A stretch of 64,000 nucleotides of DNA from Saccharum officinarum (lineage: Eukaryota; Streptophyta; Magnoliopsida; Poales; Poaceae): assembly GCA_020631735.1 (NCBI GenBank), contig CM036231.1:5049831-5113830 (forward strand). Direction: 5' to 3'. The number at the start of each line of letters is the position of its first letter. Position 1 is the stretch's first letter. Under the pieces are notes generated by a model. The model saw only the letters and a list, made by a program, of their open reading frames with translations, was not told the origin of the DNA and ran no database searches. The translations under genes and the position numbers were made by a program. Shown here piece after piece: positions 34,507 through 45,560 of this stretch.

Positions 34507-36005
34507 CGCTTGGACATGCAACACCTGGGCCTCAGGAAGGAGTTGCACCCAATAACTCTTGAGGATGGCCACTTGAAACTTCCGGTGGCATCATGGACAC
34601 TGAAAAAGGAAGAAAAGGCCATGCTTATTTCTTTCTTCAATGATCTCAAAGTGCCAACTGGCTACTATGCGAACCCGAAGAGGCTAGTTAACATGAGAGA
34701 ACTTAAGTTTAACTATGGTTGTATGAAGGCCCATGACTGTCATGTCATTATGACTCAGCTGCTCCCAGTTGCCCTGCGAGGTATCCTCCCTGACAAGGTC
34801 CGTGCCCCAATCATAAAGTTGTGTTCGTTCTTCAACGCGATCTCTGAAAAGGTCATTGAAGGGGCCAAGCTAGACCAGCTGAAGCAGGAGATAACTGAGA
34901 TTCTATGCAGGCTTGAGATGCATTTCCCACCGACTTACTTCGACATATCAGTGCATCTACTTGTTCATCTTGTGGACCAAATTAAAGCCCTTGGCCTAAT
35001 GTACCTACACCAGATGTTTCCTTTCGAGAGGTTGATGAAAGTTTTTAGGCGGTATGTTAGGAATAGATTCAGACCAGAAGGGAGCATGGTAGAAGGATGG
35101 ACAATGGAGGAGGCCATTGAGTTCTGCACATATTATATGGACATCAATCGGGTCGGAGTTCCAGTATCTCGTCACGATGGAAGACTAGGGGCAAAGGAAC
35201 GATAGGTGAGAAAGCTATCAAAATAGTCGAAGTGGTTTCCTTCAGACAGGCACACTTCGCTGTTCTCTAGCAGGCCGACGGTGTGATGGCATACATTAAT
35301 GAGCACAAGCAGTTACTGCAAAGTAAGCACATCGGTAGGTCACAAGCATGGCTTGAGAAAAAACATAAGGAGGAATTCGGTGACTGGTTTCGACGCCGCA
35401 GGCTAGGGATGGTGACGGGATGTCAGCTAGATCTCTTAGCTCCCGGACCTTCGACTACGGTGATGATGTACCAAGGTTATGATATAAATGGTTTTACATT
35501 TTACACAAAAAAACAGGATGGAAAGAGCACCAACCAAAATAGTGTTGTTCGTTTCGACGCCCACGATGAATACGGCACGGTGGAGGCAACATACTATAGT
35601 TTCATAGATGAGATATGGGAGCTAGACTATGGACGACAATTGAAGGTCGCTCTTTTCCGTTGCCAGTGGGTCCGGCTAGATGAAATCAACACCGACAATG
35701 ATGGGTTCACTACCGTTGATCTATCCAAGACCGCATACAGAGATGACCCCTTCGTCCTTGCAAAGGATGTTTTGCAAATCTTCTATGCAAGGGATAACAA
35801 TACAAAGGGAAGACTACAAGTAGTCATGCAAGGCAAAAGGAAGATTGTCGGTGTTGAAGGAGTGACAGACGAAGAAGAGTACAAAGGTTATCAAGAAATG
35901 GCTCCTTTTGGGGCAGACATTACCCTACTTATCCTTGAAGAGGGTGACGAACCTGCTTACCTCCGGAGTGGTCACGATGAGGCCATCATAGTTAGAATAT
36001 CATAA
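34507..36005 (+). pseudogene. CACTA transposase (TNP2/tnpD-like), C-terminal part
   Basis: Begins in mid-protein at LDMQHLGLRKELHP. It contains a DUF4218-type domain (RELKFNYGCMKAHDCHVIM, LPVALRG, EMHFPPTYFDISVHL, PFERLMKVFRRYVRN, EGSMVEGW) and a DUF4216-type domain (RFDAHDEYGTVEATYYSF, FRCQWVRLDE, DPFVLAKDV). The catalytic Transposase_21 domain would lie upstream and is missing. A frame break lies at about 35203-35282. The protein would bind and cut CACTA ends; this fragment cannot. Confidence 0.88.
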
Positions 36006-36309
36006 ACTATGTAATCCTTAATGAAATGTTGTTTTAGTAATTTGCATCGAATTTGAGATCGTATGGAGTTGTAGAGATTGATGAGTTCTACCACTATTAT
36101 TTTGGAACTTTGTTGATATAACGGATGCCATGTTTCCAACAAAGTGACATAACTTTGTGTGAGACAGAGCACTTTATGAGCCATGCCTAATAAAACTTTC
36201 TCAAATTGAGAAATGAATAAAATAAAAGTTGTAGACATTCATGAGTTCCACAACTTTGTTGTTTACAACTTTTCCATTTGAGATCAATTGGGGACCCAAA
36301 ATGTTTAAA
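36006..36309. other. Untranslated stretch after tnpD remnant
   Basis: AT-rich, no ORF. Probably 3' untranslated sequence of the transposase gene. No other signal seen. Confidence 0.4.
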
Positions 36310-36445
36310 AATAATCAATATCACTGTCGGTTCTAATAACCAACCGGCAGTGATATGAAACATCACTGCCGGTTGGTTATTAGAACCGGCAGTGATATGG
36401 GACATCACTGCCGGTTCTAATAACCACCCGGTAGTGATACGTGGG
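36310..36445. repeat. Internal cluster of CACTA subterminal-type repeats
   Basis: Three or four copies of ATCACTGCCGGTT or its complement AACCGGCAGTGAT, arranged as inverted pairs around TATTAGAA. It is the same motif as at the 3' end (41236-41480) but lies inside the element, directly upstream of a TATA box. In En/Spm such motifs bind the TNPA protein. Confidence 0.75.
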
Positions 36446-36680
36446 TTATATAAGGCGCTGGCGCGCTCCAAGGCCAGTGCACGACTCTTTACACGCTCGA
36501 CGCTGTTCGCCAGTGCACGCCGCCGCCGCCCGACGCGCACTGCACGACGCCACAGCCTGACGCCGCCATTCACGACGTCGTCCCCTACCGCTTCCTCAAC
36601 GCCGCCGTCCCCTACAGCTACGCCGACGCCGCCAGGAGCTCCTCCACGTCGCTGTTGAGCGCGCCACCCCTGCTTACTCG
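36446..36680 (+). promoter_or_regulatory. Promoter and 5' untranslated exon of the CACTA ULP gene
   Basis: TTATATAAGG at 36446-36455, then a GC-rich exon-like stretch to 36680 that ends in the strong donor CG-GTGAGT. The intron would end at TGTCCAG (37537), just before the first coding exon. ORFs in the exon are compositional. Confidence 0.55.
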
Positions 36681-37537
36681 GTGAGTGCCCATAAGGTGTT
36701 CGATAGAATGCCTCAGTCCTTCTCTGCCCTGTTTTCTCTGCCCTGCAGTTCAGCAATACATAGCACATGGAAATAATTGCCTTAGTTGTTATGGCTTATC
36801 TTACCTGGCTTAGATGATTTCAATTTTCATAGTCACTTTACTTAACATTTGCATTCATCTCTGCTATTATTCGATTGTCAAGCTGTTCAAACTGTTCAAA
36901 ACTGTAAATGGCCATTAGTCTTGAGTCTTGGACAGTACACCTTTCCTTAGTCTTGGACATGCACTAAATGGCCATTGAATGAGGAGAAAGTTGTTCAAGC
37001 TGCTGCAGATCTTATTGGGGAGCTCTTTGTTTTCTCGGTATTCACTAAGTCAAAGCTAAATGTGTTCCAAACCTCCTACATATGTTCCTTGTCCTCACTT
37101 TTTGTATGATTCTATAAGTGTGATGCAAACCTATTATTTATGTATGAGCAATGAGCCAATGAACATATGATATGCTCATCAGAAACTGGAAACATTATCG
37201 AGACAAACAGGAGTGATCCAGACTCTTTTTCTAGACTTCATTTTACTAAATGTATTGTTTATATAGTTTGGTGATATTTTTTTATTTCAGTCATTTGCTA
37301 AACTTAGGCAAAAATTATGTAGTAGGTTGCTGGGGTTGCTGTAATTTGGTGGGGGATGCCTTCTCTAGAATGTTAGACAAGTCGGCTAAGTGTGGTCTTA
37401 TTCAAGGTATTGGGGTCACCAGTTGCTAGGCAACATAGCTTATGGGCAATTCAGCCACCCTCAAGCAAGCTTGTTAGGTTCGTGATGCCTTTGAATAACC
37501 ACCTCAATGTTTGTGATGCCTTTGATTGAATGTCCAG
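36681..37537 (+). other. First intron of the CACTA ULP gene
   Basis: AT-rich, no coding potential. Bounded by GTGAGT and AATGTCCAG. The ATG at 37530 is inside this intron and is therefore not the preferred start. Confidence 0.5.
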
Positions 37538-37541
37538 AAAC

Positions 37542-40500
37542 ATGACTCGTCATCGCCAATTCACCACCCGTCGCCGAACTACTGATACCCCACAAGCAGA
37601 GAGCACTGCAACAGGAGCGCCACAGGATCCAACTAATGGTGGTGGTAACAATCAGGACGATTGGAGCCCTAGCCATTATCTGCAGCTAGACCAAGGAGAC
37701 GAGGTAATAACTTAGGTCATACCTAATAACGCGATAGTAAGAAATCACGCTAGATAAGTTTGATGGGGACTTATTTATGAATTTTGAAGCAGGTTCCGCC
37801 GCAAGAGCCAAGTGGTGAGGGTACCAGCAGGACTAAGCGTGGTGCAACAAAGCTTCCTCAAACAAGTAAACATTGGCACATCTCTAAGTTCGACCAAGTA
37901 GGGGAGCCGGTGGAGCCTCTTACAGCATTAGGCCCATACAAGAGTGTCATCGGAGCACTTGTAAGAGAGTTTATCCCGATCAAATACAGGAAATGGACTG
38001 GTCGTGAGGATGACCCATGGAGGGTTCCAGAAAGTGAGGAGCTAGTTTGGAACAAGTTGAAAGGGTATTTCACTTTTCCTAATGACTATGACGAGGCGAC
38101 AGTTAAGAAGAAGGCCAAGGAAATCATGGGTCGCTCGTTCAAGACTTTCAAGGGAATCTTGTACAAGTTAATCAAGGAGGACAGAGAACCGAATTTTGAG
38201 GGAGGTCAATACAACAAGCAGAGAGACTTCTGGGAGGAGTTCAAGGCTTACAAGCTATCCGAAGAGGCCAAGGCATCAAGCGAAAGAAATAGAGCAAACT
38301 CGCTTAAGGCAAAGGATCCTCATCGCCTAGGATCGCGTGGCTATGTAAGGAAGATTCTGAAATGGGAAATGGAAGTCCAGAAACTAGAACAGCGCGGCGT
38401 TAGGCCTCAGACAAGCGATTGGCAGCCCAGATCAGTAAACTACCTACTCGCAAGGGGGGCACAATACAATAGTGACGGGAGCCTTAATGCCAGTAGTGAA
38501 CCCGTCAGCAATCTCCTCCAGAGGATTTCAACCTTAACTGAGGAAGTGAATAGAGGTAACCGCAAGTCCGATAGAGAAAATGACGTGCTCACACAAGCAC
38601 TTGGAAACAAGGAGCACCCCGGTCGCACTAGAGGAGCCAGAAATGTTCTTTGGGTGAAAGCATTCAAAGGTGAATCTTCATCCTATAGGAGCCGGGCGAG
38701 GGCTAGAACGCAAAGAGAAGAAGAGCTCCAAAGGTTTCGAAAGGAAATCGAAGATAGCATGGAAGCACGGATAGCTGCTCAAGTTGATGCACGAGTTATG
38801 TCAGCTATGCAATCCATGTGTTCGACACAACCGCAGCCTATCCTGACTTTGAATAGCCCAGTGCCCAAGGGTCACAGTAGCTACGGCTCGACCCCTATGC
38901 TTGACGAAGAAGAGGTCAATGCTCCTCATCCGGTGGACAACATCACTAGACCTATTAATGTCAGGTTGTACATCCGTCAGCAGTGGACAAAAGACAAGGT
39001 GGCGGTCGGACAAGCATTTCCAAGAGGAGACGACATCATTCATGGCAAGCCAATGCCACCTGGGTATGCCAGGGTCAGCATTGATAATATCTTGGATAAG
39101 AAGTACAACAAGATACACATTGATTTCCCAGTGGAGGAAGATAGGCCGCGTCTTGTTCACAACTTGGGCACTCATGTGGCTTGGCGCAAACGCTTCATCA
39201 AGCTGGATGAGCAGCCATCTTCGGATGATGAGGATGACAGTGAATCATCGGCATCGCCGCCGCCAAGAGGTTTCTCTCCTCTGCTAGATCCTCATTCTCC
39301 CTCTCCTGCCTCAAAAGAGAAGACACCTCCTCCACCGCCAAAGGAGAAAACACCTCCTCTACCTCCTCCACCTCCTCCACAGCCAAAGGAGAAGACACCT
39401 CCTCCTCCTCCGCAAAAATCCAAAGTACGATCAGGTTCGACCTCACAACACAAGAGGTCATCAGTTTCGGTTGGTAATGCTCCCCAGACAAGTAAAAAGA
39501 AGGTGGATGCTAGCATTACGAGTAAGATGAAGGACCCGACTGTGGAGCCTCCAAGCAAGAAAGCCGACGTTGCCTTCTTTAATCGAATAGCCAGTCTACC
39601 TAAGTGGAGACAACAGACCGAATTTGAAAGGCAACACAACAAAGAGAGTAATCAAATCAGAGCTAGAGAAATACACACCAAAGAATTGCTAGAGATACAG
39701 AACTTGGCCAACAACATGGGCATATCCATGGAGAGGGCCACATAGTTGTATTATGGAACGAGAGATTTTGAAAAAGCCACGATCGCATACAAGTATTCAA
39801 GAGGCAAACCTTTGGTCGCCACCAAACAAGAGTATAGAGATTTGCCAACATACATGCGACAGTTGCATTATTATTACTCCCTGGATACTGCCAACGGAGA
39901 CTGTGTCGGTTTTGAAGTTTGCATCCCTCCCGGAATGGTTTTTAATCATCCTGAAGAAACGGTGCATATTATTTATTATGAACACCTCTTTCAGCTCTTC
40001 CAACGGCGCTCGCTCGATACGCAGATTTTGATGATATGGTCTATGTAAGTACCCTACCCTCACAACGTTATAATAAACTACGTGATTTGCATTTGAATAT
40101 ATCATATGTTTATTATGCAGGTGTATGATAAAATGGTGCCTAAAGAAGCAATTGAGCAATATAGACTTCTTGGATCCCATATTTGTAAATGAGACAACAT
40201 GCACCGCCTCTGGTGAAGATGACTATGTACCAACAAGTTTGAAGATTGAGTTTGAAAGGATGTTCAGAAACAACAAAACAAACGTACTCCTACCCTACAA
40301 CTGCGAGTATGTGTTTTCGACCCTTATTTTAGTGTTTCTTTTCTTGATATGTCATTCAATAACATGGACTTTGTGATTGCAGCAACCATTTCATCCTCGT
40401 AGATATCTATCTTCAAGATTCACATATCGAGGTGTGGGACTCAAAGAAAAAGCCACTTTCTCTTATCGACCCCCTAGTCAAAGTGCTGAATAAGTAAGTG

Positions 40501-41022
40501 AACCCAATATCACAACATTTTCTAATCACATAGGATATTGTAATGTCCTCGGTCTTCACACTTCATTTACAATGTAACATAGAATGAAGGCATTACCGAA
40601 TTGGAAAAATCTTGATAGCAAGATGCAAAAGCAATGGAGTGCCCCATTCAGTGTAAAGTATATGGAGGATCTCAAGACCCTAGATCAACCGATGGGGAAC
40701 AACGAATGCGGGTTCTATGTGATGTGGGCAATGCTAAAATACTTTGGCGCAAAAACAAATAAGGGAGATGACATGGTACGTAGGCATCCCATTTCTATTG
40801 TTTTGTCTTACGTTTGTGCATCTCAATATCATCTTGCTTCAATTACAGCGCAAAGCAAACAATCACAACCAGTTGCTAGATTTTGAGATGAGAGGAATTC
40901 AAGAGGAGATAGCAAGGTTTGTGATGGACGAGATATTGACCAAGACAGGATCATTCTCCATTGCGAGGACTAAGAAGTACAAGGCGCAGTACGGAAGAGA
41001 CCACATTGATAGGCTATTGTAA
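37542..41022 (+). pseudogene. CACTA second gene: Transposase_24-like protein with ULP1 protease domain
   Basis: Coding exons 37542-37703, 37793-40044, 40121-40306, 40383-40493, 40583-40775 and 40849-41022; all introns start GT and end AG, and phases agree, giving 1026 codons including the stop. N-terminal half: Transposase_24 (Ptta/En/Spm) type (WHISKFDQ, FTFPNDYD, KGILYKLIKE, RGYVRKILKWE), a coiled coil, a DUF8039-like part (VRLYIRQQW, PPGYARVSIDNI) and a proline-rich linker. C-terminal: C48 cysteine protease related to SUMO proteases (NHFILVDIYLQ with His, WDSKKK with Asp, NNECGFYVMW with Gln/Asn-Cys context). One stop, TAG at 39743, interrupts an otherwise complete gene. Probably a DNA-binding/regulatory partner of the transposase. 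Confidence 0.85.
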
Positions 41023-41235
41023 TACGACTCTTAATTCGATACTTAAAGTTTTTTTTGAAACTTTTGTAATATAAATGTTGATGGGTTTGTATTGTCGCTG
41101 ATCAACAACCACCTTCACATCGATATCAAATTGATCGATACCAACCACCTCCACCTCCCCGACCTCCCACCCCACCACCTCCCCTCGAAATGAAAATAAA
41201 ACAATTATTAAAATGCAAATTGTGAAAAGTATATC

Positions 41236-41480
41236 ACTACCGGTTCAAAGAAAACCGGCAGTGATAATATAATCTACACAACCGGTTGGTTAAAACAACC
41301 GGCAGTGATGACTCAAGTATCACTGCCGGTTTGTAACACGAACCGGCAGTGATACATGAGCTATCACTGCCGGTTTGGCATAACCGGCAGTGATGTGATC
41401 AGTTCATCACTGCCGAGTTGGTTATGGTGGTTCAAAATCCGCCAGTGAAGGGGGGTTTTGAACCGCCAGTGATGTCCTTC
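41236..41480. repeat. 3' subterminal repeats of CACTA
   Basis: Around ten copies in both orientations of ATCACTGCCGGTT, separated by 10-20 bases. Typical transposase-binding region next to a CACTA terminus. Confidence 0.85.
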
Positions 41481-41492
41481 TCTGCTGTAGTG

Positions 41493-42350
41493 AGTATTTC
41501 ATTGGACTAGGAACTTCTTTAGTTTTGCTTCTGCTCTTTGTGGTCTGACTAGCATTCATGCCTCTACTACTCTTTCTGGTTCCACTGGACATGCCTGCAG
41601 CCACATATGTTTGCGTATTCTTCCTTCTTTTGTGAGTAGTTATCCCTTTAGAAACTTTTGTATGCGTCTCTCTATCCATATGAACAGATGTCACAGCAAC
41701 ACTATGGTAGTCCACATGCGCAGATGTGCCAATAGCTCCAGATATACTAGCAGCGCCAGATATGCCAGGAGCACTATGATTCTGTAAACCATTCCACATG
41801 TATTGAGCCATGGAACACAATCCTGGCAACAAACAGGTTGGATGGCAGCAAGAGATGCTATTAGTGACGGAACTAGGGGGCTAGCAGGGGCTAGCCCCCC
41901 CCCCCCCCCCCTAACATCTGATAAATTTGTAAATACCTTTGCTGCAATCACTGTACTAATTATTTTCAAGTCAAGGAGAGGTTAAATGTGCTGTCTACAT
42001 GTGTTGCCTTGGTCTCAGCCCCATGAGTTATTTGTCTGGTTCCTTCTCTGGATGCTGTCATGATTTCTCTATGGAAATTGCTGCACATATCTTTTATTTG
42101 ACTCCTAACCTATTCATCAAATGTAGACACCAAATGAAAAATACAAGTTAGAGTGGCAATTATTATTTTTTAAATAGCGAGTTCAAATTACTTGGATACA
42201 CAAAAGAATATTAATAAGAGTCATTACATTGGACTGCTCATTATGTGGCAACAAGTTCTGTATGAAGTCTTCAACTTATCTAGGAAATCTTGCAAAGCTA
42301 GAATAAGATGCTAAAGCAACTACAAATGGAGTCTCACTTGGTTCCTTGAG
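41493..42350 (-). pseudogene. Unidentified gene fragment cut by the CACTA end
   Basis: On the minus strand, exon 42350-42228 is bounded by AACAG and GT and reads ETPFVVALASYSSFARFP with one stop. It is in phase with a next exon from 42109 (after GAATAG) reading VRSQIKDMCSNFHREIM, and a later exon from about 41825 (after TTGCCAG) reading CSMAQYMWNGLQNHSAPG and a Ser/Thr/Lys-rich tail. That tail runs directly into the CACTA terminus. I do not recognise the family. A poly-C run sits in the intervening region. Splice signals and phase argue for a real ancestral gene. Confidence 0.5.
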
Positions 42351-42414
42351 CTGTTAAAACCAAAAATAAAAAAACTCAGAATTAGAGCATTAACAACTGT
42401 ATGATTTGAAAAAA

Positions 42415-42620
42415 AATAATATAGGCTACTAAATGATCCATAATCTTTAGAGAATTAGCGACATCAAATATTTATGAAAAGCAGTACATATATTTATGAA
42501 AAGCAATGCATGGAGCATAAAGTGGCATAAGACAAACGATATATAGGCTACTAAATGATCCTTAATCTTTAGAGAATTATCAAATGTATGATTTGAACAA
42601 AAAATCCTTGATATGATTTG
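42415..42620. repeat. Imperfect direct duplication, AT-rich
   Basis: ATATAGGCTACTAAATGATCC plus following bases occurs at about 42419 and again at about 42540 with few changes. TATTTATGAAAAGCA is doubled between them. No gene seen. Confidence 0.6.
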
Positions 42621-42734
42621 GGTGAAAAGCATGCAGAGCATTCAAAAAAAGGCATGCCCATCATACCGTGAGGACTAAAAATTTAAAAATAAAGCCAAAA
42701 CTATCTTGGCCGGCAGAAACCACAGGAAAATAAG

Positions 42735-43782
42735 TGTCGGTGTAAGAAACGACGGTTGTAGCACCAACGAGTAATATGTGTCTGCGCGTCAGTGATCCGG
42801 ATGGTGTGCGAGAAGAACACAAGCGATTTATACTGGTTCGGGCCGAAGAATGCCCTACGTCCAGTGGGGGAGGGGAGTCTTGTATTATCTTGCATCGAAG
42901 TGCTTGTAGTAGGGGTTATAAGCGGGTGAGAGGGAGGAGCTTCCAGGTCTCAAGATATGAATGGAGTGTGTGTATTCGCCTCTGATGAGTCGAACGGCCT
43001 ATGGATTCGTCTTTCGTCCCCTGAAAAAGGTCCCTACCCTCCCCTTTTATAGATGCAAGGGGAGCACAGGGTTACATGTATGTGCTACACAATCTTCTTT
43101 CCTAGGAAGAAAGATCTGAGGTCTCCTGTAGTCGGTGGCGTATCACTGTTGGAGGAGTGGCTCCTATCCTTTGATGCTGTAGCGACGTGTCCTGTCATAC
43201 GTAGCCATGTGGATGACGCAGCTACGACGCATAGAGTCATGACCATCCCTGTGGCGACGTGCCTCCCTGCGGTTTGACTGGCGTGGAGGGCCGAGGCCTC
43301 GGAGGCGTGAATCATGGCGTGATCTCGCTCCATTCGAGGAAATAGTGGTCTAGAGCGGCGTTTCGTACGCTGCGCAGGCCTGGATTGTGCGTGTAGCGCC
43401 AGTTATGGGCAACGGCGTCGTGATTTGACCCCTGTCATTCCTGGCTTGTCCGGTTGGTCGGCGTAAGAACGTGGGTGACGTCACAGAGGGTCTCGAGCGC
43501 GCCAATGGGGGAGCAGCATCAGAGGCCGGTCTTGGGCGAGGCGGAGAAAGATGACGTCATTTCTAGGGCTCGGACGAGACGGTGATGATGTTGCGGGTTG
43601 GCCTGTGCCCGTGGCCCAGCACTGGGGTCTCGGGCGAGTCGGAGATGTTCCGAGACCCCTCATGTGAGGCATCGGATGAAGTGAAGAGATGGGCTGGTAC
43701 GTTCACGTGGCTTGCTGGAGGCCCAACAAGGGGAGAGTTAGCCCGTGGGTCTCCTTAGTTGATTTTTCCCTTATACGGGGCA
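42735..43782 (-). mobile_element. Probable solo LTR or LTR fragment, minus strand
   Basis: Begins TGTCGGTGTAAG (complement of a common LTR end CACCGACA) and ends GGGGCA. On the minus strand CTATAAAAGG at 43052-43043 looks like a TATA box. Internal domains are absent. I could not find matching 5-bp flanks, so the ends are approximate. Confidence 0.4.
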
Positions 43783-43819
43783 GATTAATGTTTGGTTTGG
43801 AAGGTCAGGTGGATTTTCA

Positions 43820-43935
43820 TCCTAATTTAACTAACTACCAATAATTGTTAGCTATATATAGTCAGCAAATAGTGATATAGCTAGTATTAGCTGCTATATT
43901 AACCAACTACCAATAATTGTTAGCTATAGAAACTA
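43820..43935. repeat. Direct repeat around AACTACCAATAATTG
   Basis: AACTACCAATAATTGTTAGC occurs twice, about 75 bp apart, in AT-rich DNA. It may be a MITE remnant, but no terminal repeat or duplication was established. Confidence 0.35.
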
Positions 43936-44339
43936 CTCGCCCATCAACTACAATAGGATAAACAGTCAAAGCAAAGGTGCGCGCTCCTCCATCATCAGCC
44001 AAGTAATAGTTTTTAATCCGCTAGGCTTTAAGTGCAACACAACCAGCTAGCTTATGAAGTGTTGCGGAGATGCGTCTCAATTCTCAAAGTAGCTAGAACA
44101 CGATGACTGCTATTGAAAAAATGTAACCTCGATCCTCAAATGCAGCTAGAACATGACTGCTATGGACAAAATGCAAATTGCCGCAGCAAGGGGCCAGAAT
44201 TAGTGGTACTAATGTGACTTCTTGGCAGGGCGAATCAGACAGAGGATGACAATTAGTGGTACTAATACGACTTCTTAGCAGGAGCAGGGCAGTAGAAAAG
44301 CTTTTACCCTTTCTATGTTACACATAAACAAATCACTCG

Positions 44340-44665
44340 CTGCAAAGCATCATGCCATCACCATCACATCCATCCACAACAAAACAACAGAAGGCAGATG
44401 AATATTAGTAGTAGGTGCCAACAACTGGGTGATTGAAATTCATCATCATCTACTACTAGCCACTAGGCCACTACTGCTATTGTACTACCTCCACCTCCAA
44501 AAACACAGTGTGGAGGTGGAAACAGAGACCAGCTGAATTGAGCTCTTGGCACCCCTGCCTGTACAGCCACAAGCACAACATGTGACCATCATGTCATCAT
44601 CATCACATCATCTAGAACAAAAACAAACAGAGGCAGATGAGTACTAGTAATAGGTGCTAGCAATT
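44340..44665. repeat. Imperfect direct duplication
   Basis: A block of about 75 bp (ATCATGCCATCACCATCACAT to AGTAGTAGGTGCC) recurs near 44590-44660 with substitutions. A smaller doubled unit, AATTAGTGGTACTAAT, lies at about 44198 and 44251. No coding potential seen between 43936 and 45140. Confidence 0.5.
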
Positions 44666-45560
44666 CTATTCCGTGCAGAGGAACAATTCAAAAGTTTTAA
44701 TGGGGACAGAAATAATAGTTCAAAAGGTTAGGACAGTGTTCATGTCAAAAAAGATAGCAAACAAAAAAAGCACATGTTGAAAACTTTCTATTTGTATATA
44801 ATCTACTTCCACATACATATCTTTCAACTTATATGTTGAAAACTTTCTGTCCTGACCTCGTCAACCTGAAAGTTATATATTCAACAACATTTGTACTTGA
44901 GATAAAAAAAACTTTGTACTACAACATCATAATCTTCATACTCACAAATTTATATCTTTATATATTGAACTTCACATGATAAATTAGGAACTTTATACTA
45001 GCAATGCCAAAACTAAAGATAACTATTTCTCAAATACTAAGAAGACTGCCCGAGGATCCATAACAGCAAAAAAAAAAGCACACATAAAATATATTAGGAC
45101 CGGACTATACCAATTCAATCTTATCTACCAGCCCACTTTTGTTCACGTGCTCCCGCAGACCATTGACCTACAAAGAATTGGAGGTAAGTCAATAACTACT
45201 AAATCTTCAGCAGGGGGCATACAGGCAGCAAACCAGCAAAAAAGGAAGAGGAAAAACAAGTTCTCAGAGCATGATGCTTGCTGTTACAATTCTGGGGTAC
45301 AAAGAACTATAATCCTAGAAAAGAGCATGCCTACAATATTTTCACGACTTGTAAATATAATGATATGCAGTACATATACAAATACTGACTACCCGATAGA
45401 AAGACAAAATAAAAAGGGGGAAACCTTGCATATGTATATGTATATATGTGCTACCCATCCTGCAGTGTTTCTGCAGGCATTATGTATGCTAATATCATAA
45501 TCTGCTAGTAATCCACACAACCACTCATGAGATCTTAGCTTTCCATCCCATTCCTAAACC
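44666..45560. other. AT-rich region without recognised gene
   Basis: Contains a doubled TGTTGAAAACTTTCT near 44775 and 44834, and a small ORF (45147-45500) that resembles nothing I know. I see no other supported feature. Confidence 0.3.

Larger units (their letters stand above)
34507..41492 (+). mobile_element. CACTA (En/Spm) element, 3' part
   Basis: Holds the 3' part of a TNP2-type transposase gene, a second multi-exon transposase/ULP gene on the same strand, subterminal repeats of the unit ATCACTGCCGGTT (41236-41480), and the terminal inverted repeat ending in CTGTAGTG at 41492, the complement of a CACTACAG terminus. The 5' half is absent because the sequence switches to LTR2 at 34506. 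A 3-bp target duplication would be AGT at 41493, unpaired here. Confidence 0.85.

Noticed and set aside
37530..37541. ATG at 37530 as start of the CACTA ULP gene
   Set aside because: It lies before the acceptor TGTCCAG and would be removed with the first intron; ATG at 37542 is in the same frame and follows the splice site.
42735..43782. Calling this a solo LTR with confirmed ends
   Set aside because: Terminal bases fit, but the flanking 5-mers (ATAAG and GATTA) do not match, so it is reported only as probable.
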